Shown here piece after piece: positions 1-9,000 of a stretch of DNA of 9,094 bases (its first letter is position 1; each line of letters opens with the position of its first letter). The stretch lies in contig ASHK01000016.1 in assembly GCA_000695745.1 (NCBI GenBank), forward strand, positions 1-9,094, in the 5' to 3' direction. Under the pieces are notes generated by a model. It was given only the letters and a program-made list of their open reading frames with translations. It was not told where the DNA came from and ran no database searches. The translations under genes and the position numbers were made by a program. Source of the DNA: Vibrio madracius. Its GTDB lineage: Bacteria > Pseudomonadota > Gammaproteobacteria > Enterobacterales > Vibrionaceae.

Positions 1-360
1 GACCGCTCTCAGCGTTTTATGGCGTCTGAGATTTTACGTGAGAAGCTAATGCGCTTTACGGGCGACGAGTTGCCTTACTCGGTCACGGTTGAAATTGAGC
101 GTTTTGATTACAACCCTGATACTGATGGCTTCCACATTAATGCCTTAATTCTTGTTGAGCGTAGTGGTCAAAAGAAAATGGTCATTGGTAAAGGCGGCGA
201 AAAGATCAAGACTATTGGTCGTGAAGCCCGTCTGGATATGGAAGAATTGTTCGATCGTAAGGTTTACCTTGAAACTTGGGTAAAAGTGAAATCGGGCTGG
301 GCTGATGATGAGCGCGCTCTGCGTTCGTTGGGCTATATCGACGATATCGAAAACAAATAA
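1..360 (+). CDS. era: GTPase Era, C-terminal part (partial, 5' end outside the window)
   Basis: Era is an essential GTPase that binds 16S rRNA and helps assemble the 30S ribosomal subunit. Only the last 119 codons are present; the frame is open from base 1 (DRSQRF leads into [10 protein letters not shown]), so the ATG at position 19 is internal and not the start. The fragment covers the end of the linker and the whole C-terminal KH RNA-binding domain. Its GXXG loop is visible as [13 protein letters not shown] (bases about 181-219), followed by the usual Era ending around [12 protein letters not shown]. The N-terminal G domain lies upstream of the window. No frameshift is seen here. The next gene is recO, as in the rnc-era-recO operon of many gammaproteobacteria. 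Family assignment is secure; nothing can be said about the GTPase half. Confidence 0.97.
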   Translation, partial: DRSQRFMASEILREKLMRFTGDELPYSVTVEIERFDYNPDTDGFHINALILVERSGQKKMVIGKGGEKIKTIGREARLDMEELFDRKVYLETWVKVKSGWADDERALRSLGYIDDIENK

Positions 361-363
361 CAC

Positions 364-408
364 TCTTAGGTAGTGAGGGCGCTGTGCGTCCTCCTCCGAG
401 ACCTTAGA
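364..408 (+). promoter_or_regulatory. Structured RNA segment in the era-recO intergenic space
   Basis: The 60-bp gap between era and recO can fold almost completely. The inner hairpin is gagggcgc (375-382), loop tgt (383-385), gcgtcctc (386-393), which is 8 pairs counting one G-U. An outer stem pairs 364-371 with 401-408, with a single T-T mismatch. No T-tract follows, so it does not look like an intrinsic terminator. It ends 12 bases before the recO start, in a stretch where no good Shine-Dalgarno sequence is visible. A role in mRNA processing, stability or recO translation is my inference only. Confidence 0.45.
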
Positions 409-420
409 CAAGATAAAGTG

Positions 421-1138
421 ATGGATGGATTACAACGCTGTTTTGTTTTGCATCGAAGACCCTACAGTGAGTCGAGCCTAATTCTTGACGTATTCAGTGA
501 GGAATATGGCCGTGTTACGCTTTTGTCTAAAGGTGCGAGAAGCAAGCGCTCTAATCTGAAAGGAGCGCTGCAACCTTTTACCCCACTGTTGCTAAAATGG
601 TCTGGCAGTGGTTCCATGAAGACCCTTCGTCAAGCTGAGGCTATCAGCCTAGGGTTGCCCCTGTTTGGGATCAATCTCTATTCCGCCATGTATGTAAATG
701 AGCTGATTGCTCGCGTTCTCGCGAGTGAAATTCCATTTCCCGCGTTATTTCACGACTATCTTCAAGCTTTAACAGAACTGGCCCACAATACCAATCCTGA
801 GCCCGCTTTACGGCGATTTGAACTCGCTCTCCTTTCTGCAATGGGATACGGTGTAGACTTCCTCCACTGTGCCGGTACAGGTGAACCTATTGATCCAACG
901 ATGACGTATCGTTATCGAGAGCAGAAAGGGTTCATTGCCAGTGTACGTAAAGATAATCTCACCTTTTTGGGTGAGGAATTAATTGCCATTAGTGAACGAC
1001 GTTTTAACAGTAAAACACAACTACAAGCGGCAAAACGCTTTACACGCATAGCATTAAAGCCGTATCTTGGCGGGAAACCATTAAAAAGTAAGGGAGTTGT
1101 TTTCTTCCCAGACTGAAACAGCTCTGACCATGGAGTAA
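421..1138 (+). CDS. recO: DNA repair protein RecO (3' end frameshifted, probably by sequence error)
   Basis: RecO acts in the RecFOR pathway: it anneals single strands and, with RecR, loads RecA on SSB-coated DNA. The start is set at ATG 421 because the protein then begins [17 protein letters not shown], matching the family's MEG.QR.FVLH start; the frame is open further upstream, to a GTG at 373, but those residues (MRALCVLL...) are not RecO-like. An N-terminal OB fold (about residues 1-80) and a helical C-terminal domain follow, with conserved stretches such as [14 protein letters not shown] and [14 protein letters not shown]. Near the end the frame reads [14 protein letters not shown] and stops at 1116, whereas the family has KPLKSRELF. 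Removing one G from the run at 1092-1094 gives KPLKSKELF and a stop at 1136-1138, for 238 residues, the expected size. The corrected stop sits in the pdxJ ribosome binding region, fitting an operon. Gene identity is certain; the cause of the frameshift is inferred. Confidence 0.93.
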
Positions 1139-1880
<742 letters not shown>

Positions 1881-1905
1881 TGAGTAACAGAGAGAGGCAG
1901 AAACT

Positions 1906-2286
1906 GTGGCGATCTTAGGTCTGGGTACCGATATTGCAGAAATTGAACGTGTAGAGAAAGCACTCGCTCGTTCAGGTGAGGCATTCGCGCAGCGTATCTT
2001 GACTGACAACGAGTTTGCTCAGTTTCAGCAACTGAAGCAGCGAGGGCGTTTTCTTGCGAAACGCTTTGCAGTGAAAGAAGCGGCTTCAAAGGCGCTTGGA
2101 ACCGGCATTGCTCACGGCGTCACCTTTCAGGACTTTGAAGTCTCGAATGATGACAATGGTAAGCCAATACTGACGCTGACAAAAAAAGCCGCAGAGATTG
2201 CGGCTTCAATGGGTGTGGTATCGAACCATTTGTCCATTTCAGATGAACGTCATTATGCAGTGGCGACGGTCATCTTCGAAAGTTAA
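1906..2286 (+). CDS. acpS: Holo-[acyl-carrier-protein] synthase AcpS
   Basis: AcpS transfers the 4'-phosphopantetheine arm of coenzyme A to a serine of apo-acyl carrier protein, making it active for fatty acid synthesis. The 126-residue protein is full length for the family. It starts at GTG 1906 with [17 protein letters not shown], where D9 is the usual Mg-binding aspartate, and has the second signature [19 protein letters not shown] with E58 as the other metal ligand; [14 protein letters not shown] is the typical ending. GAGG at 1894-1897, eight bases upstream, supports the GTG start. It lies 25 bp after pdxJ, in the pdxJ-acpS order known from E. coli, and is last in the operon before a strong terminator. 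It is the only complete gene in the window without a frameshift. Confidence 0.97.
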   Translation: MAILGLGTDIAEIERVEKALARSGEAFAQRILTDNEFAQFQQLKQRGRFLAKRFAVKEAASKALGTGIAHGVTFQDFEVSNDDNGKPILTLTKKAAEIAASMGVVSNHLSISDERHYAVATVIFES

Positions 2287-2291
2287 CTAGC

Positions 2292-2322
2292 CAACCTAAC
2301 CTTAATGGTTAGGTTGCTTTTT
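2292..2322 (+). terminator. Intrinsic terminator of the acpS operon, overlapping the barA 3' end
   Basis: A perfect 10-bp inverted repeat, caacctaacc (2292-2301) and ggttaggttg (2307-2316), has a 5-base loop ttaat and is followed by C and five T's (2318-2322). It begins 5 bases after the acpS stop codon. On the minus strand the barA stop codon (complement of 2302-2304) lies in the loop, so one arm encodes the last BarA codons. The minus-strand side lacks a T-tract, so it is a clear terminator only for the plus-strand operon; it may still protect or partly stop barA mRNA. Confidence 0.88.
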
Positions 2323-5117
2323 CCCTTGCAAATACAGCTCTGAGGTCTTCAGAACTTTTTCCATTTCATCCTGCAGTTCAAACAATTCAGGTTCGATATC
2401 TTCAATGCTATCACCTGCGCGCAACGCTTTTTCTATGGTGGCACAAATAGATTTGAGTCTAGGTACGCCGCAATAGGAACAGCTACCGTGTAATTTGTGG
2501 ATGAGGTGAATAACCTGTTCTTTATCATCGAAATCGCTATCAAGAACTTGTTCTGTCAGCGCATAAACCTCGGGGATAAAGTCGACCAGCATCTGCAGCA
2601 TATCGACGGCAAGATCTTCTTTGTTGGCAGCCTGTTTGAGGGCTGCTCCCCAATCGATCACCAAATTGCTTTCTTCCGTTCTAGGCTGAATATTTGGCTC
2701 TTCTGGGGTGATATCTGCGTCACTAGGGCAACAAAATCTAAGCTGGCATCAGTGTCGTGATTTCGAATGGGCACCCACTTATTAAGTACTTGCAGCAACA
2801 TGGTTTCGTCGATCGGTTTAGTGAGGTAATCGTCCATCCCCTCTGAGAGCAACCGGTCGCGTTCTCCCGTCATGGCATGGGCCGTGACTGCCACAACTGG
2901 AGTCTGGCTGTTTTGCTGCGTTTCTTTAATGAGCTTACATGCGGTGACCCACTCCATATGAGGCATCTGAATATCCATAAACACCATATCAAAGCGCTGC
3001 TCTTGAGCTTTTTCAACCGACAACTGACCATTGCTGCATGCGATGACATTTTCTACGCGCTCTGATAAGAGTGCAGTGATCAGCTTCAAGTTAGCAGGGT
3101 TGTCGTCTACTGCCATGACTGTCAAGGCACGTTTTTCCGTTGATTCAATCTCCATTGCGGCAGGCAAAATGGCAGGTTGTTTTTCCACTAATGATTGCAG
3201 CATCTTTTTGCGCGGTAGCGGTTTTGTTAAACACTGAACTTGATGTGTTTGCATCAGATAATCTGACAGGGCGAGCTGTGTACTTGCCGTACCAATAATG
3301 ATATTTGATGTGGCTTCCTGACAACGAGTGATCCAACTTTCTATCACCGTTAACGGTATTTCTTCATTGGTTGGTAAGCATAAGATGATGTAGTCGAACG
3401 CTTCTACTTTGTCTGGCAGTGTCGAACGATAGGTGACCATCACACCTTCATTGGTCAGAGTTTGTTGCAGCACAGAAGCGGCTTGCATGTTAGGTTCAAT
3501 CAACAACAGTCGTTTGTTGTGAATCACCGCATGATCGACAAGATCGATCATTGGAATGTCGGTTGAATTCAGTTTCACTGTAAACCAGAAAGTGGATCCT
3601 TGGTGCAAGCGGCTGGTTAGGCTGATCTCACCACCCATTTGACCAACCAGCTTCTGAGTAATGACCAAGCCAAGTCCCGTACCACCATAGCGACGAGAGA
3701 TACTGGCGTCTGCTTGGCTGAAAGCTTGGAATAACTGAGCCTGTTGTCGTTCTGAAATACCGATACCAGTATCGCGAACCATAAACTGTAGCTCAACGCG
3801 ATCTTCTTTTTGAGATTTCAGCTCAACACTGATATCGATGTTGCCGCGCTCAGTAAATTTAATCGAGTTACCGACAAGGTTGGTCAAAATCTGTTGGATA
3901 CGAAGCGGGTCACCAACTAGGCCACTTGGGATTTTCGAATCCACTTTTAAGGTTAATTCCAATCCTTTTTCGTGGGCACTAGTGGCCTGCAGGGCAACCA
4001 CTTCTTCAAGACTGTCTTGGAATTCAAATGGGATATTCTCAAGAGCCAATTTACCCGCTTCAAGTTTGGAGAAGTCCAAAATATCATTGATGATGTTAAG
4101 TAAGTTGTTGGCTGATTTTTCAATGGTTTGCAGATAATCGGTTTGGCTGTTGGTGAGTTGAGTTTTCAGCATTTGACGGGTAAAACCAATCACACCATTA
4201 AGTGGCGTTCTAAGCTCATGAGACATGTTAGCAAGGAATTCAGATTTCACTCGCGCAGCTTCTTGTGCCCGTTTTTTGGCTATATCGAGTTCAACGTTTT
4301 GAATCTCGAGCTGTTCCAAGGTCTCACGCAGATCCGACGTGGCTTGGTCGATGCTGTGTTGCATTTCAACGTGATATTCAGAAAGAGACACTGCCATGGC
4401 GTTGATGCCATTTTTCAGCGAGTCCAACTCGCCATGCATTTTACCTTCGATACGAACGTCTAAGTGACCACGACGAATACGGTCTACCATATTTTTCATA
4501 TGAGAGATGGGGCGGGTGACATCGTACATTAATCGATAAGCAAAGATCCCCGATAGGATCAGGCCAAGAATCAGCACTAAAATGGCGGAGAAGACTTCTT
4601 GGTATTGTTGTAAACGCAGTGAAGAGAGATCGAGTTCAACCGCAATATAGCCCAAGGTTCGGTTGGTTGATGTTAATTCTCGTGTATCTGATACCAACTG
4701 ACTTTCTGCCAAAATAGGCGCTCTGAGAATTAACGTATTATCGTGAATTTCATAGGAACTTAAAAACGGAATAGGTTTGTCTTTAGGGTACGTTAAGGCG
4801 TCAAAATTAGGATGAAAGTTTGAGGTAACAAATAGCTCATGAGACGCATCGAATACGGCGATACTGCGAACGAATTTTGAGTTTTTGCGGTGAGCGTAGC
4901 TAATTAGACGTCTTACCGATTCTCGACTTTGATTAATCAGCCCCTGTTCGCTGGCAATCGCCAGTGGCTCAATAATACTGGAGCCAGAATTAAGGACTTG
5001 TGATTCAAGGTCGTGGTAGCGATTGTAAGAGAAAAAGGCACTCAAAAGGAGACCGATAATAAGGGTCGGTGCCAAAGTCAATGTGATTACGCGAGCGCGC
5101 AGGCCGTATCTTGTCAT
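2302..5117 (-). CDS. barA: Hybrid sensor histidine kinase BarA (VarS-type), frameshifted before the HPt domain
   Basis: BarA (VarS in Vibrio) is an inner-membrane tripartite kinase that phosphorylates UvrY/VarA, which drives CsrB-type small RNAs and so relieves CsrA repression of carbon use, motility and virulence. From ATG 5117 it shows TM1 (residues about 10-30), a periplasmic region to about 172, TM2 (about 174-195), HAMP (about 198-250), a coiled coil, HisKA with H300 in SHELRTPLNG, an ATPase domain with N417 (GNSIKFTE), DTGIGI at 449-454 and GGTGLGL at 478-484, a degenerate receiver-like segment (about 530-640), and a receiver with D715 in FMDIQMP and TKPID. The first frame stops at 2658. 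The HPt domain, with phosphohistidine codon at 2490-2488 in HKLHGSCSYCG, continues in another frame to 2302. One missing base in the linker near 2715-2745 restores a protein of about 938 residues. No good ribosome binding site is visible, yet the N-terminus matches the family. Confidence 0.94.
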
Positions 5118-5140
5118 TTTAATTCGAAGTCATTATTTGC

Positions 5141-5160
5141 CAACAGAGTTACATCTGTTG
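5141..5160. repeat. Perfect 7-bp inverted repeat upstream of barA (operator-like)
   Basis: Arms caacaga (5141-5147) and tctgttg (5154-5160) are exact reverse complements around a 6-base centre, gttaca. The dyad spans 20 bp, ends 24 bp before the barA ATG, and covers the candidate barA -10 box. Its size and two half-sites one helical turn or so apart resemble a binding site for a dimeric regulator; it could alternatively form a small hairpin if it is transcribed. The regulator is unknown. Confidence 0.5.
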
Positions 5161-5176
5161 GGTGGATATGGGACAA
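5148..5176 (-). promoter_or_regulatory. Candidate sigma-70 promoter of barA
   Basis: Reading the minus strand, TTGTCC (complement of 5171-5176) and TGTAAC (complement of 5148-5153) each match four of six consensus bases and are spaced exactly 17 bp apart. Transcription would begin about 5140, giving a leader near 20-25 nt. The match is moderate, and the case rests on spacing and position; the -10 box falls exactly in the centre of the dyad at 5141-5160. Confidence 0.35.
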
Positions 5177-5279
5177 TAGCCAGTATTGCATCCTCAAGAT
5201 GACGTAAGCTTAATCAAAGCAGCGCTGTTCGACAATCATTCAAATAAAGAATAGTGAAACTCTAACAAATTTTTATCTA

Positions 5280-5300
5280 AGCAGTGCCGAAGGCTCTGCT
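5280..5300 (+). promoter_or_regulatory. Hairpin in the rlmD leader
   Basis: Bases agcag-t-gcc (5280-5288), loop gaa (5289-5291) and ggc-t-ctgct (5292-5300) form a stem of eight pairs with one T-T mismatch. It ends 14 bases before the rlmD ATG and no T-run follows, so it is not a terminator. The start itself has only a weak Shine-Dalgarno (gggt at 5305-5308), so a structure here could affect translation. Function is inferred, not shown. Confidence 0.35.
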
Positions 5301-5314
5301 CACTGGGTACGGTA

Positions 5315-6626
5315 ATGGCACGTTTTTTTAAACCAACAAAGAAAACTTCTTTCTCTAAAAAGCACCAAGAGGTGCAGATTGAGCGTATGGATCACCATGG
5401 CGCAGGTATTGGTTACTTAGACAAGAAACCGGTCTTTGTTGAAGGTGCGCTTACGGATGAGAAAGTGTTGGTTCAGCTATCAGAGAGTAAAGCGAAGTTT
5501 GCCAAAGCAACCTTGATTAAAGTGCTAGAACCTTCAGAGCAGCGTACCAAACCATTTTGTCGTCACTATCATCAATGCGGTGGCTGTAATCAGCAACATG
5601 TAGTGCGCCAGCAGCAGATTGACAATAAACAAGTTGCGTTGTCGCAGTTAATGAACAAGTTAGCGGGCAGTCTGTGCCATTAGCGCCCTCTATTGCAGGA
5701 GAAGGGCTTGGCTACCGCCGTCGTGCTCGCTTGAGTATACAGCTCGACAAGCAGCGCAACGTAGTCATGGGCTTTCGTCGTAAGCACAGCAATCACATTG
5801 TCGATATTGATCAGTGTCCGGTGTTAAATGAGCAGTTGAATGCCTTGATACCACAATTACGAGACGTTTTTTTAGGCTTTAAACAACCACAGTCTTTGGG
5901 ACACCTAGAACTCGTGCTTGGCGATAAAGGCCCAGTAGTGGTTGTTAGGCACATTAAAGCGCTGACTAATCATGATCATAAGCGCTTAGTTGAGTTCGCT
6001 AATAGTAAGGTTATCACTCTTTACCTTATGCCTGAGTCCGGGCAGTTACAATTGGTAACGGGTGAACAACCTTATTATTCGGAGGTAGGGGTTGAATTGC
6101 CCTTCTTGCCAACACACTTTATTCAAGTGAACCAAGAAATAAACAGCCAAATGGTGACTCAAGCTCTGCAGTGGTTAGCGCCAACAACCAGTGACAATGT
6201 CCTTGACCTATTTTGCGGGTTGGGTAACTTCACACTACCTTTGGCGAAGCTGTGTCAACGAGTTGTAGGCGTAGAAGGCGTCCAAGACATGGTTGACTGG
6301 GCTAAGCAAAACGCCGCTCTTAATCACTTAACGAATGTGGAATTTTATCAAGCGAATCTTGAGCAAGATCTCTCGCAGATGCCATGGGCACAGCAGCAGT
6401 TTGATAAAATCTTGCTTGATCCGGCGAGAGCAGGCGCAAGCGGTGTAATAGATCAAGTTTCTGCGCTAGGAGCAACGCGAGTGCTTTATGTTTCTTGCAA
6501 TCCTGCTACCCTTGCCAGAGATACTCAAAGCTTGATTGAACAGGGCTATAAACTGGTACGACTGGCATGATGGATATGTTCCCTCACACTAGTCATTTAG
6601 AATCTATGGCGCTGTTTGAAAAGTAG
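5315..6626 (+). CDS. rlmD: 23S rRNA (uracil-1939-C5)-methyltransferase RlmD (two frameshifts, probably sequence error)
   Basis: RlmD (RumA) uses S-adenosylmethionine to methylate U1939 of 23S rRNA. The start ATG 5315 gives MARFFKPTKK, typical of the family. A TRAM RNA-binding domain (about residues 10-70) is followed by iron-sulfur cysteines C82, C88 and C91 (FCRHYHQCGGC) and C168 (DQCPVL), then the methyltransferase fold with VLDLFCGLGNF, the DPARAGA motif, and the nucleophile C395 in VSCNPATLARD. Two single-base losses break it: one at 5665-5668, where KLAG should run on to QSVPLAPSIAGEG but instead stops at 5683; and one at 6564-6566, where VRL should continue GMMDMFPHTSHLESMALFEK to TAG 6624-6626 but stops at 6570. 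Restoring both gives 437 residues, the usual length. It lies in the barA-rlmD-relA order shared with E. coli, with relA 69 bp downstream and no terminator between. Confidence 0.94.
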
Positions 6627-6695
6627 CGTATTTAGAATGAAAACAAGCTAACTGGGATAGGTTAGTTAACCAATAAAACTAGGAAGAAAAAAGAA

Positions 6696-8915
6696 ATGGT
6701 TGCGGTAAGAAGCGCGCATTTGAACCCTAACGAACAGTTCGAGCTAGATAAATGGATTGCTTCTCTCAAGCAAGACAAGAACACCTCGAAAAGGCTTAAA
6801 GAAGTTTATCGCCAGTGCGAAGAGATTGTTGCTGGTAGTGAACAGGGGTCCTTGTTGTTGTGGCGCGGCAGAGAGATGATTGAGATCCTCATTACCCTTT
6901 CGATGGATAAAGCCACGTTAGTGGCGGCTCAGTTATACCCTGTTGTCTCTAGTGGCATCTATGATAGAGAGCAGCTAGAGGAAAACTACGGCAAAGAAAC
7001 CATTAAGTTGATTGATGGCGTTGAAGAGATGGCCGCGATTGGTCAGCTTAACGTCACGTTAGAAGGCTCAGAGGCATCCGGCCAAGTTGATAATGTACGC
7101 CGAATGTTGTTGGCGATGGTGGATGACTTCCGTTGTGTGGTCATTAAGTTAGCGGAACGAATTTGTAATCTTCGTGAAGTCAAAGATGAGCCTGACCAAG
7201 TTCGTCGAGCCGCGGCAAAAGAATGCGCCAACATCTATGCACCGCTCGCCAACCGTTTAGGGATTGTCAGCTCAAATGGGAAATTGAAGACTACGCTTTC
7301 CGCTATCAACAACCTGATACCTATAAGCAGATTGCTAAACAACTGTCTGAGCGCCGCATCGTCCGTGAGCAGTACATCAAAGACTTTGTGGATGATTTGT
7401 CGGCCGAAATGAAAGCGTCAAACATCCTTGCTGAGGTCAGCGGTCGTCCTAAGCATATCTACAGCATTTGGCGTAAAATGCAGAAGAAAAGCCTTGATTT
7501 TGATGAGCTTTTCGACGTGCGCGCTGTGCGTATCATTGCTGAGCGACTGCAAGATTGCTATGCAGCTCTTGGTGTTGTTCATACCAAATATAAACACCTT
7601 CCTAGCGAATTCGATGACTATGTGGCTAACCCGAAGCCAAATGGTTATCAATCGATTCACACAGTTATCCTTGGCCCTGAAGGGAAAACCATTGAAATTC
7701 AAATCCGAACTAAGCAAATGCATGAGGATTCTGAATTAGGCGTCGCAGCACACTGGAAATACAAAGAGGGTGCGAGTGGCGGCCGCAGTGGCTACGACGA
7801 GAAAATTACCTGGTTGCGTAAGCTACTTGATTGGCAAGAAGAGATGTCAGATTCTGGCGAAATGCTGGATGAGCTGCGCAGTCAAGTATTTGATGACCGC
7901 GTCTATGCCTTTACACCGCGTGGCGATGTAGTCGATTTGCCTATGGGAGCAACGCCATTGGACTTTGCTTACCACATTCACTCTGAAGTTGGGCACCGTT
8001 GTATCGGGGCTAAAGTGGCGGGCCGTATTGTTCCGTTCACGCATAAGCTGTCGATGGGAGATCAGGTTGAGATCATTACGGCCAAAGAGCTAACCCATCG
8101 CGCGATTGGTTAAATCCATCACTTGGCTTCGTTCACTCGGGTCGTGCGCGCGCGAAAATTAATGCTTGGTTTAGAAAGCAAAGTCGTGAGAAGAACTTAG
8201 AAGCTGGTCGTGAGATTTTGGAAGATGAATTAGCCAAAATCGGTGCAACGATTAAAGATGCTGAGCAGTACGTCATTAAAACGTTTAACGTTAACACCCC
8301 TGATGAGTTGTACGTTGGTATCGGCAGCGGTGATTTGCGAATCAACCAAATCATTAATCACATTAATGCGTTAGTGAATAAGCCAACGGCGGAAGAAGAA
8401 GATCAGCAAGCGCTTGAAAAACTTCAAGAGTCGGAGGGTAAATCGCCTGCTCAAAGTCGTCCTCATAAAGATGCCGTGGTGGTAGAGGGCGTCGATAACC
8501 TGATGACGCATTTGGCACGCTGTTGTCAGCCAATTCCTGGTGATCAAATCAAAGGTATATTACCCAAGGTCGCGGTATTTCAGTTCATCGCGCTGATTGT
8601 GAGCAATTAGAAGAACTGAGCCATCATGCACCTGAGCGTATTATTGATACCGTCTGGGGAAGTGGTTTTGTTGGCTCTTATATTCTGACTATCCGCGTAG
8701 AGGCGATGGAGCGAGGCGGCTTGCTTAAAGACATCACCACGCTACTGACCAACGAGAAAATCAAAGTGACCAGTATGAAGAGTCGTAGCGATTACAAGCG
8801 TCAGTTATCGATAATGGACTTCGACCTTGAAGTCACCAATATTGAAGTGTTGTCTCGTGTAACTAAGCGTATTGAACAAATTAAAGATGTGATGAGTGTG
8901 AAGCGCTTGGGATAA
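6696..8915 (+). CDS. relA: GTP pyrophosphokinase RelA (three frameshifts, probably sequence error)
   Basis: RelA is the ribosome-associated ppGpp synthetase of the stringent response, activated by uncharged tRNA in the A site. ATG 6696 is preceded by AGGAAG at 6681-6686. Domains in order: a degenerate HD hydrolase region (about residues 40-180, with QLYPV where SpoT has a His-Asp pair), the synthetase (SGRPKHIYSIWRKM; EFDDY at 305-309, the acidic EXDD form of monofunctional RelA), TGS (about 400-463), a helical domain, a zinc-finger-like segment (C610, C611, C636), and a C-terminal ACT/RRM domain. Single bases are missing at about 7266 (RLGI-GQLKWEIEDY), 8090 (TAKE-PNPSRDWLNPSLG) and 8556 (QIKG-YITQGRGISVHRADC). 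Each time the next frame resumes the same protein. Restored, it has 740 residues, normal for RelA. Unrestored, the first frame stops at 7412, before the synthetase. Confidence 0.95.
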
Positions 8916-8955
8916 ACGTGCCGTTTATTTGCGCTCAACTCACACCATTATGATG

Positions 8956-8987
8956 AAAAAAAAGGTTGGATTTCCAACCTTTTTATT
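8956..8987. terminator. Intrinsic terminator between relA and mazG
   Basis: Eight A's (8956-8963), stem ggttgg (8964-8969), loop attt (8970-8973), stem ccaacc (8974-8979) and five T's (8980-8984) form a GC-rich-based hairpin with A and T tracts on both sides, so it can work in both directions. The A and T tracts can extend the stem by five pairs. It lies 40 bp after the relA stop and separates relA from mazG. Confidence 0.92.
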
Positions 8988-9000
8988 TAGGAATCTAACT

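Larger units (their letters stand above)
5118..5314. other. Divergent barA-rlmD intergenic region
   Basis: This 197-bp stretch must hold the promoters of barA (leftward) and rlmD (rightward). It is rather AT-rich and holds no coding frame that looks real. It contains a perfect dyad at 5141-5160 near barA, a candidate barA promoter over it, and a hairpin at 5280-5300 near rlmD. For rlmD I found only weak promoter matches, for example tcgaca at 5229-5234 with aatagt at 5250-5255 at a short 15-bp spacing, so no rlmD promoter is called. Confidence 0.7.

Noticed and set aside
373..420. An upstream GTG start for recO at 373
   Set aside because: The extra residues do not resemble RecO and overlap the hairpin region; family homology begins at ATG 421.
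2302..2664. A free-standing HPt phosphotransfer protein beside a BarA lacking HPt
   Set aside because: The HPt frame would need a TTG start without a ribosome binding site, and BarA family members carry this same domain at their C-terminus. A single missing base restores the fusion.
3838..4463. Plus-strand open frames inside barA
   Set aside because: They lie opposite highly conserved kinase codons, have no recognisable domains and no upstream signals; they are antisense shadows.
6627..6695. A relA promoter using TAGAAT at 6633-6638
   Set aside because: The -10-like box matches five of six bases, but no acceptable -35 box lies 16-18 bp upstream, so it was not called.
6696..8915. relA as several separate genes (synthetase fragment, TGS fragment, C-terminal ACT peptide) or a programmed-frameshift gene
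   Set aside because: The pieces join exactly into one normal RelA, there are no start signals before the downstream pieces, and no slippery site with a stimulatory structure is visible at the breaks. Similar breaks occur in unrelated neighbours.
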